NCBI GenBank assembly: GCA_964577975.1
Contig: CAZOBB010000199.1
Span: 1-64,000, forward strand
DNA length: 64,000 nt
Direction of reading: 5' to 3'
Origin: JAOZMY01 sp964577975
GTDB taxonomy: Bacteria; Desulfobacterota; S145-22
Under the pieces are notes generated by a model that was given only the letters and a program-made list of their open reading frames with translations, had not been told where the DNA came from and searched no databases. The translations under genes were made by a program, and so were the position numbers. This document shows, in pieces, positions 7,553-14,126 of the stretch (position 1 is the stretch's first letter; each line of letters opens with the position of its first letter).

Positions 7553-8565
7553 ACCAGGACATCTCCCTCCCCACCGCCTCTGCTGATCATAATCTTCCCT
7601 TCTTGCTCAAGCCGCATCGCCACTTTAATGATCTCCTGCTGCGCCTTTTCCACATCTGCCAGGCGAACAGGTCCCATCGCCTCCATGTCTTCCTTCAACA
7701 TCTCGACGGCTCGCTCCGACATATTCTTAAAGATCTTCTCCTTGATTTCATCCCCCGCCGTCTTTAGAGCAAGCGCCAGATCCTGAGAAGTCACCTCCCG
7801 AAGGATAGCTTGAATACCACGGTCGTCAATTTTGCCAAGATCATCAAACACAAACATCAACTGCCGGATGGCGTCCGCCATCTCTGGATCCGATTCTTCA
7901 AGCCTGGAAAGGATCGCCTGTTCGGTGCTTCGTCCCGCCTGATTTAGAATTTCCGCCACCGGTTTCACACCCCCCAGCACCTGTCCAGATTTTCCTGTCG
8001 TCTGGATTTCATTTTCCAGCACATCCGCCACCTGTTTGAGCACCTCCATGGAAACATCTTCCAAAGTGGCAATCCGCTTAATCACCTCATCCTGGAGACG
8101 TTCGGGAAGAGATGCAATGATTTGGCCCGATTTCGCCGGATCCATCTGTGCCAATATCAGGGCAATCGTCTGCGGATGCTCCGATCGGATAAAATTTGTC
8201 ATCGTTTTCACATCCGCCTTATCAAGAATCTCTTTCAAACGTTCCTGAGCATCCTCCTCTTCCTCAACATCTTGTTCCTTCTCCTCTCCCTCTTTCCCTT
8301 TCTTGCTATTCTGTTCCGATCCCCGATCCCCCCCTTGCTCCTTTCCTTCTCTCCCCTCCCTCGAAGCAGGCAAGAAATCCTCCGGGATTCTTCCCGCTAC
8401 CTCACGAAAAACACGGTTTATTTCCTGGGGAGGAAGGGAACCGATGCTCTGCTTTGCCTTCTCCAACTTCTCCACTTCTTCAGGCGTCAATTTTTCAAGA
8501 ACTTTTTGCGAAACTTCCGGACTCAACACCGAAAGGATAATGGCTGCCTTTTCCGTGCCATCCAT
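7549..8565 (-). CDS. fliG: Flagellar motor switch protein FliG with an unusual charged linker
   Basis: About 338 residues. FliG forms the top of the C-ring and receives torque from the stators. The middle domain has the diagnostic EHPQTIALILAQMDP, and the C-terminal torque helix carries charged residues in MSERAVEMLKEDMEAMGPVRLADVE. Between the N-terminal and middle domains, residues about 70-112 are a low-complexity stretch of Glu, Lys, Gly, Gln and Asp that standard FliG lacks. The start is either GTG at 8574 or ATG at 8565; I favour the ATG because GGGGTG is well placed and the protein then begins MDGTEKAAIIL. It lies 24 bases after fliF. Confidence 0.93.
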   Translation of the reverse strand: MDGTEKAAIILSVLSPEVSQKVLEKLTPEEVEKLEKAKQSIGSLPPQEINRVFREVAGRIPEDFLPASREGREGKEQGGDRGSEQNSKKGKEGEEKEQDVEEEEDAQERLKEILDKADVKTMTNFIRSEHPQTIALILAQMDPAKSGQIIASLPERLQDEVIKRIATLEDVSMEVLKQVADVLENEIQTTGKSGQVLGGVKPVAEILNQAGRSTEQAILSRLEESDPEMADAIRQLMFVFDDLGKIDDRGIQAILREVTSQDLALALKTAGDEIKEKIFKNMSERAVEMLKEDMEAMGPVRLADVEKAQQEIIKVAMRLEQEGKIMISRGGGEGDVLV

Positions 8566-8589
8566 GTATATCACCCCATCAACTTTTTT

Positions 8590-10173
8590 CTACGCTTCTT
8601 CACTTTCCTTTTCGGAAGTTTCCTTCAACAGTGAACGGATAAGCTCCACCATCTCGTCTACATTCGTTCGTGCCAATACTGTTATCTTTTGAACTTCAGG
8701 TGAAAGGGCAATGCTTATGGGATAACCTCCTTCTGCGAGAAGAGGGGGACCCTGGGCCCCTGGAAGGGCAAGTTGTTGCTCCTTGAGCCACTTGAGGAAT
8801 GGATTGAAGATAAAAAGATAAAAGAGGAAGAAAAGCAGCAGAATCGTCACATACTTTGCGGCAGGTAAAAGGACCTCTCGACTCAACAAACGATCGAGAA
8901 AGGAAACCTTTACCTCTTCCTCCTTCATCGTCTCGAAAGGTATATTGACGACACTCACCTTGTCCCCCCGATCCGGATTGAAACCGATGGCATTCTTTAC
9001 AAGATTCTCAAGTTTTTTCATCTCCTCATCCGAACGGGGGACGTAAGTCCTCACTTCCTTTCCATCTTTCCCCTTTTTCATCTCATAGGTTCCGTCCAAA
9101 AGTACGGCGACAGAGAGAGATTTGATCTCTCCGGGGGGCAAGATCTTCTTCGTTACTACCTTGCTGATTTCATAGTTAATGGTATCACTCGTCTTCTTGA
9201 ATTGATTCTGAGGCGGCTGTGTCTTCTTGGCAGTGAGGCCTTGGCCTGGAATGTTAGAGGCCACACCCGGCACCCCCGTCGCCGTTTTTGTGCTCGAGGA
9301 TTTTTCTTCCGTATGTTGCTCACTCCGGACCACGGCATTGGGATCATATTTTTCCTCCGTCTGCTGGGCCGCCGTGAAATCGATCTTGGCAGACACCCTT
9401 GCCACCACTTTCCCTGGTCCTACCACCCGTTCCAAGATTGTCTGAACCTTTCTTTCCAACCTCCTTTCAATCGCTTCCTGAAGTTCTTGGTTATTCGAAG
9501 AAACCGCTTCCGCTCCATTTCCTTCCATCTTCGTTGTTAAAATGCTCCCCTTTTCATCGATTATCGTCACATTTTCGGGAGACAACCCTTCTACGCTGCT
9601 CGCCACCAAATACGCAATTCCCCGAATCTGGTTTTGATTCAACCGCATACCGGGTTTCAGCTTCAGTACTACGGAGGCCTTCGCCGGTTTTTGCTGCTCA
9701 ACAAAAAGGGATTTTTCCGGCAATGAGATATGGACGCGGCAACGGGAAACTTCCGACAGCTGATTGATAGTCCTGGCCAATTCCCCTTGGAGAGCTCGGA
9801 CATAGTTAATTTTCTGAACGAACTCCGTCACCCCTAGTTTGGACTGATCAAAGATCTCGAACCCAATTCCCCCTCCTTGGGGAAGACCCTTTGAAGCCAA
9901 CGCCAAACGCGTCTCGTATACCTTGTCTTGCGGAATGAGGATGGTCGTGCCCGAGTCCGTCAATTTATAAGGAATCTTCTGCGCTTTTAACTGAGACAAG
10001 ATAGCCGCCGCATCATCCGGATTGAGATTGGTGTAAAGGGGACGATAGGGAACCCGTCCCGCCCATACAACCAGAAAGAGGATAACGGCAAGGCAAAAGA
10101 CACACGCTGACACCAGAATTATTTTCCTGCTCGCTGATAAACTCGTCCACATCCTTTTCAATTGATCCAACAT
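8590..10173 (-). CDS. fliF: Flagellar MS-ring protein FliF
   Basis: 527 residues, normal length. It has an inner-membrane segment near residues 19-39, periplasmic ring-building motifs (YRPLYTNLNPDDAAAILSQL, GLPQGGGIGFEIFD, RALQGELARTINQL), a Thr/Ser-rich periplasmic loop around 290-330 and a second membrane segment near 432-452. The acidic C-terminal tail (LLKETSEKESEEA) faces the cytoplasm and normally binds FliG. FliF is the base on which the basal body assembles. It is followed by fliG and preceded 37 bases upstream by fliE. Confidence 0.95.
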   Translation of the reverse strand: MLDQLKRMWTSLSASRKIILVSACVFCLAVILFLVVWAGRVPYRPLYTNLNPDDAAAILSQLKAQKIPYKLTDSGTTILIPQDKVYETRLALASKGLPQGGGIGFEIFDQSKLGVTEFVQKINYVRALQGELARTINQLSEVSRCRVHISLPEKSLFVEQQKPAKASVVLKLKPGMRLNQNQIRGIAYLVASSVEGLSPENVTIIDEKGSILTTKMEGNGAEAVSSNNQELQEAIERRLERKVQTILERVVGPGKVVARVSAKIDFTAAQQTEEKYDPNAVVRSEQHTEEKSSSTKTATGVPGVASNIPGQGLTAKKTQPPQNQFKKTSDTINYEISKVVTKKILPPGEIKSLSVAVLLDGTYEMKKGKDGKEVRTYVPRSDEEMKKLENLVKNAIGFNPDRGDKVSVVNIPFETMKEEEVKVSFLDRLLSREVLLPAAKYVTILLLFFLFYLFIFNPFLKWLKEQQLALPGAQGPPLLAEGGYPISIALSPEVQKITVLARTNVDEMVELIRSLLKETSEKESEEA

Positions 10174-10210
10174 TGAGATCCTCTCTCCCTTTCTTCTATC
10201 CTAACCTATC

Positions 10211-10513
10211 TTAGGTTTGCATACGCATAATCTCCTGATAGGCCTCCACTATCTTATTGCGAACCTGCATCATCATCCGAAAAGAGATGTCGGCTTTTTC
10301 GATGGCCAGCATGGTCTCATGGATGTTTCCACCTTCTCCCGTCGCAAGCTTCTTCACCGCCTCATCCGCCTCTTTCTGAAGCTCGTTCACCTTTTCCAGC
10401 GATTCCTTCAGCGTTTCTTGAAACGACTTCCCCTCCACAGGTCTTTCAACCTTTTGAGAGGGATCCTGCATGAGGGATTCAAGGGTACTTTGTATGGTTA
10501 TATCTTTCACCAT
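10211..10513 (-). CDS. fliE: Flagellar hook-basal body protein FliE
   Basis: 100 residues, typical size. FliE joins the MS ring to the proximal rod and is an early export substrate. The C-terminal half has the conserved LATGEGGNIHETMLAIEKADISFRMMMQVRNKIVEAYQEIMRMQT pattern, seen in pieces as GEGGNIHETM, ADISFRMM and AYQEIMRMQT. No signal peptide, as expected for a type III substrate. It is 12 bases downstream of flgC. Confidence 0.93.
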   Translation of the reverse strand: MVKDITIQSTLESLMQDPSQKVERPVEGKSFQETLKESLEKVNELQKEADEAVKKLATGEGGNIHETMLAIEKADISFRMMMQVRNKIVEAYQEIMRMQT

Positions 10514-10525
10514 TCCCTCCTTCCA

Positions 10526-10966
10526 TTAACGATTGGCAATATCCAACGCCTTCAGTGCCATATTCTTCGCAGCGTCGATGGCAGCGATGTTGGCTTCATA
10601 CGACCGTGTCGCGTTGATCAGATTCACCATCTCCACCACGGTATTAACATTTGGCATCTTCACATACCCGTCCTTGTCCGCATCGGGATGCCCGGGATCA
10701 TAGACAAGTTTAAAAGGGGTGGGATCTTTCACCACCTCTTTCACGCGTACCCCCTCCAAAGAATTCTTAAGCGCCTCCTGCATCGCATCGTCAAAGGTGG
10801 ATCGCACTGGAACAGCTTCAAAGACTACATCCTGCCGCCGGTAAGGTCCTCCTTGCGGCGTCCGCGTGGTTTGAGCATTCGCAAGATTACTCGATATGAT
10901 ATTCAATCGGTATCGTTGCGCATTAAGAGCCGAACCGCTGATTTTAATCGCCGTAAAAAAGTCCAT
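10526..10966 (-). CDS. flgC: Flagellar basal-body rod protein FlgC
   Basis: 146 residues. This proximal rod subunit begins with the rod/hook N-terminal motif (SGSALNAQRYRLNIISSNLANAQTT in parts: SGSALNAQR, ISSNLANAQT) and ends with the paired C-terminal helix (VNLINATRSYEANIAAIDAAKNMA). The segment VYDPGHPDADKDGYV is the FlgC signature. It lies three bases after flgB. Confidence 0.95.
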   Translation of the reverse strand: MDFFTAIKISGSALNAQRYRLNIISSNLANAQTTRTPQGGPYRRQDVVFEAVPVRSTFDDAMQEALKNSLEGVRVKEVVKDPTPFKLVYDPGHPDADKDGYVKMPNVNTVVEMVNLINATRSYEANIAAIDAAKNMALKALDIANR

Positions 10967-10969
10967 CTG

Positions 10970-11368
10970 CTATTTCACCCCTTCAATGGTATCTTTCAAC
11001 CATTCAAGTTTTCTGGCCAGTATCTGCGCGTACGTATTGTAAAGCAACTGGTTGATAGCCAGATCTCCCATCTCTTCATCCAGTTGCACGTTATTTCCGT
11101 CCAGCCCTACTCCTGGCGCCTGACGAACCTTCACGACCGGGAGAATCTCCTCCTTTCCACCCTCCGGCAAATGGCGCGGATTCGTGCGGACCAATGGAAG
11201 GGTATCCCCCTTGATTTGACTCAACGTCTCCTCAAAATCGAGATGTTGTGCCTTGTAACCCGGTGTGTCCGAGTTGGCAATATTTGCCGCAATGAGGTCA
11301 TGCTCCAATGACCTCAGGTTCATGACCTTTGCCAATAAATCCAGAGAAGGACTAAAAATATTGAGCAA
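10970..11368 (-). CDS. flgB: Flagellar basal-body rod protein FlgB
   Basis: 132 residues. This is the proximal rod protein FlgB: N-terminal LRSLEHDLIAANIANSDTPGYKA and the C-terminal MGDLAINQLLYNTYAQILARKL region, each recognisable in pieces. It starts at TTG, with GGGAGG (11381-11376) seven bases upstream. It is the first gene of the flgB-motE operon and lies 24 bases after the predicted start of a sigma-54 promoter. Confidence 0.93.
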   Translation of the reverse strand: MLNIFSPSLDLLAKVMNLRSLEHDLIAANIANSDTPGYKAQHLDFEETLSQIKGDTLPLVRTNPRHLPEGGKEEILPVVKVRQAPGVGLDGNNVQLDEEMGDLAINQLLYNTYAQILARKLEWLKDTIEGVK

Positions 11369-11402
11369 GGTGCCACCTCCCTTCCATTCTCACTCTTTTT
11401 GT

Positions 11403-11419
11403 TGCAATATTCATACCAA
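11403..11419 (-). promoter_or_regulatory. Sigma-54 (RpoN) promoter of the flgB operon
   Basis: Read on the - strand, TTGGTATGAATATTGCA matches the 17-base RpoN consensus YTGGCACGRNNNTTGCW with only two mismatches, both in the variable -24 tail. GG (11417-11416) and GC (11405-11404) have exact spacing. Transcription should start near 11392, giving a 24-base leader that contains the flgB ribosome-binding site. The site lies directly downstream of flrC, which encodes a sigma-54 activator. Confidence 0.85.
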
Positions 11420-11428
11420 AGTTTTCCT

Positions 11429-12802
11429 TTATTCTACCTCTCCCATTTGCCCAGAAAATTCCGAGTCCTGTCGATACTCCGACAGCTTGTTTCTCAACGT
11501 TCGAATGCTTATTCCCAGCATCTTTGCGGCCTTCGTCCGGTTCCCCCCCACTTCCTTCAAAGTTTTCAAGATCAGAAGTTTCTCCACCTCTTTGACCGAT
11601 TGCCCGGCGGTTATGTTCAAATCTTTGACGCCCTGACCCAAAATTTCCCTCTCGTCCAACACAATATCAGTCTCTTCAATTCTTCCCCCTCGCGAGATGA
11701 GGACAGCCCGTGCCATTACATTCTGAAGTTCGCGTATGTTTCCAGGCCATGGATACTTTTGGAGTTTTTCCAAAGCTTCCTTCGAGATCGCCTTAACCTT
11801 CCGCCCATTCTCCCTCGAATACACTCCCACAAAGTGCCGAGCGAGAAGAGGGATATCTTCTTTCCTCTCCCGGAGAGGGGGTACGTTGACCTTGATAACA
11901 TTCAAACGGTAGAAAAGGTCTTCACGAAAGGAATTCTCTTCAACCATCTTTTTAAGGTCGGCATTGGTCGTTGCCAAAACCCGCACATCCACGGGAATGG
12001 GGGCCTTGCCGCCTACCCGATCGATCTCGAACTCCTGCAAGACTCTCAACAACTTGGCTTGAAGGGGTTTCTGCATCTCCCCAATTTCATCCAGGAGGAG
12101 GGTTCCTTTGTTTGCCAATTCAAATTTACCCGTTTTCTGGGTCGACGCACCTGTAAAAGCGCCCCGTTCATGCCCAAACAGCTCGCTTTCCAAGAGATTC
12201 TCAGGAATGGCAGCACAATTCACCGCCACGAAAGGCTTGGATCTCCTTGGACTCTTGAAATGGATATACCGTGCGATCAGCTCTTTTCCCGTTCCGCTTT
12301 CTCCTTCAATAAGAACGGTGCATCGACTCGACGCAATGCTATCACAAAACGCCAACATCTCGCGAAAGGGGGCGGAATCCCCTACCAAGGTTCGGCCGAA
12401 TCCCTCGATGTCCCTACCCTCCTTGCCAGTTCCTTCAGGAGAAGGAACCACATTGTCGATCACCTTTCGAAGGTCCTCAAACGAAAAGGGTTTGAGAATA
12501 TAATCCATCGCCCCTCGCTTCATGGCATCGACCGCATCCCCTATCGTTCCATACGCCGTGATCACTAAAACAGGTGTGTCAGAAATTTGCCGTATTTTCG
12601 TTAGCACCTCAATTCCATTCATTCCTTCCATTTTCACATCCGTGATCACAAGATCCGGCCGCAGTTTCTCGAATTCTACCACTCCCTCCTCACCGCTCGC
12701 TGCCAGAAACACCTGCCATTCCGCGCGGATCAACGCCTCCTTCAAGGCCACCCGCATGTTGGGATCATCATCGATGACAAGAATACGACCTTTCTTCCCC
12801 AT
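11429..12802 (-). CDS. flrC: Sigma-54-dependent flagellar response regulator (FlrC/FleR-like)
   Basis: 457 residues from the chosen ATG. Receiver domain 1-120 with acidic pocket D11-D13 and phospho-acceptor D55; AAA+ domain with Walker A GESGTGKE, the sigma-54 contact loop GAFTGA, and Walker B LLLDEIGEM; Fis-type helix-turn-helix at the end (GGNRTKAAKMLGISIRTLRNKL). The frame is open for 41 more codons upstream, but that stretch overlaps the kinase gene, and this ATG has AGGAG six bases upstream, 13 bases after the kinase stop. FlrC activates sigma-54 flagellar promoters when phosphorylated by FlrB. The next promoter downstream is a sigma-54 site, so it probably drives flgB. Confidence 0.9.
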   Translation of the reverse strand: MGKKGRILVIDDDPNMRVALKEALIRAEWQVFLAASGEEGVVEFEKLRPDLVITDVKMEGMNGIEVLTKIRQISDTPVLVITAYGTIGDAVDAMKRGAMDYILKPFSFEDLRKVIDNVVPSPEGTGKEGRDIEGFGRTLVGDSAPFREMLAFCDSIASSRCTVLIEGESGTGKELIARYIHFKSPRRSKPFVAVNCAAIPENLLESELFGHERGAFTGASTQKTGKFELANKGTLLLDEIGEMQKPLQAKLLRVLQEFEIDRVGGKAPIPVDVRVLATTNADLKKMVEENSFREDLFYRLNVIKVNVPPLRERKEDIPLLARHFVGVYSRENGRKVKAISKEALEKLQKYPWPGNIRELQNVMARAVLISRGGRIEETDIVLDEREILGQGVKDLNITAGQSVKEVEKLLILKTLKEVGGNRTKAAKMLGISIRTLRNKLSEYRQDSEFSGQMGEVE

Positions 12803-12815
12803 TTCCGACTCCTTG

Positions 12816-14126
12816 CTATCCCCTTTTTGCAGTCGATTTCCTGCACGCAGGGAGAAATACCTTGAAAACACTTCCGACTTCGGGCTCGCTTTCCACCTCG
12901 ATAATTCCCCCATGCTGGTCGACAATGGTCTGAACTATAGCCAATCCCAGTCCCGTTCCCTTCCGTTTCGTGCTAAAAAAGGGCGTAAAAATTTTCTTCA
13001 ACAAATCGGCAGGCATCCCCTTTCCGGTATCTCCCACCATAATTTTCACCAAACATGCCTGATCCTGCTTGCAAACCGACAAGAACGGTTCCCGCTCCGG
13101 ATAGGTAAAGCGTTTTTCCAGTTTTGCCCTCAATGTGAGGACACCTCCAGCCGGCATGGCCTGGACCGCATTCAGGACAAGATTGAGAAAAACCTGCCAA
13201 ATCAGCTCCCTGTCAGCCACAAGATCCACTTCCCGCGCCTCGTCAAAACTTCGTTGAAGCTCGATGGAGGATTGGGACAAAAGCGGTTGAATAAATTCCG
13301 AAAACTCTTCCAGAAAAGACATCAATGGAATCCTCGAAATACTTGGCTTGTGGGGACGTGTAAACTGTAAGAGATTTGAAATAATATGGTCCATGGTCTT
13401 CACGGACGTCAAGATATGGTCGCAAAAAGCCTGTTTTTCCTTCTGTCCCTCCAGATCCTTCTTCAACACAGAGGCAAATAATTCAATACTCCCCAGCGGA
13501 TTTCGAATTTCATGGGCGACCTGCGCCGCCATCTCCCCCATCTCCGCCAGGCGATCGCGCCGAGCCAGCTGCTGTTCAAGCCGTTTTAGTTGAGTTCTGT
13601 CTTGAAAGATGAAGATTGAACCTATAACTCGCGCGTTACGATCCTTTAGCTGGGAACGCCATATCCCAACCGTTTGGAAGACATCCTCCCTTCGAAACGC
13701 CTGCGTCTCGATGATGGGCTGGTGGTCCGTTGCAAGGGAATCGAGAAAGAGTGACCCCCAAGGATATTTCGCAAATAATGCTTTCAGGCTCATTCCCGTA
13801 GCCTTTTCCATGGGGATCTGAAACATTTCACTCGCCACGCGGTTGAAAAGGGACACCTTCCCCCTTTGATCACAAACCAATATTCCCACGTCCAAGCTTT
13901 CAAGAATATTCCTCAAATAATTTGCCAGGCGTTCCTTTTCCTTCAGGTTTTTGGCCAAAGCCTCGTTCTTTACTTTCAATTCCGCATTGAGGACATCGAC
14001 CTGCTTCTCCAACTCGTGATAGGAATTTTCAAGGCTTCGAGTGGCCTCTGTAAAGGATTCAAAGGCGGCCTGTAACATTTCCACGTAATCGGAAGGAATT
14101 CCCTTCATCGTCGAGGGCATGTTCAT
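12816..14126 (-). CDS. flrB: PAS-domain sensor histidine kinase (FlrB/FleS-like)
   Basis: About 436 residues. An N-terminal coiled coil (about 15-75) precedes a PAS domain (about 75-180, LRNILESLDVGILVCDQRG). The H-box is GEMAAQVAHEIRNPLGSIELF and is very like FlrB/FleS. Then come the N-box (FLNLVLNAVQAMP) and G-boxes (VGDTGKGMP and GTGLGLAI). There is no membrane segment, so it is a soluble kinase sensing an internal signal, probably completion of an assembly step as in other FlrB proteins. The ATG overlaps the stop of the TPR gene (TGATG) and has GGAGAG upstream; the upstream open frame was discarded for this reason. Its partner FlrC follows at 13 bases. Confidence 0.88.
   Translation of the reverse strand: MNMPSTMKGIPSDYVEMLQAAFESFTEATRSLENSYHELEKQVDVLNAELKVKNEALAKNLKEKERLANYLRNILESLDVGILVCDQRGKVSLFNRVASEMFQIPMEKATGMSLKALFAKYPWGSLFLDSLATDHQPIIETQAFRREDVFQTVGIWRSQLKDRNARVIGSIFIFQDRTQLKRLEQQLARRDRLAEMGEMAAQVAHEIRNPLGSIELFASVLKKDLEGQKEKQAFCDHILTSVKTMDHIISNLLQFTRPHKPSISRIPLMSFLEEFSEFIQPLLSQSSIELQRSFDEAREVDLVADRELIWQVFLNLVLNAVQAMPAGGVLTLRAKLEKRFTYPEREPFLSVCKQDQACLVKIMVGDTGKGMPADLLKKIFTPFFSTKRKGTGLGLAIVQTIVDQHGGIIEVESEPEVGSVFKVFLPACRKSTAKRG

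Noticed and set aside
8196..8540. Ser/Pro/Leu-rich + strand frames opposite the charged linker of fliG
   Set aside because: They are the complement of the Glu/Lys-rich FliG linker; the composition alone explains the open frames.
10217..11311. Long + strand frame opposite fliE, flgC and flgB
   Set aside because: It spans three real genes on the other strand and shows no domain, signal or ribosome-binding site that stands out.
11399..12568. 389-codon + strand frame opposite flrC
   Set aside because: Antisense to the conserved AAA+ domain; shadow of the flrC reading frame.
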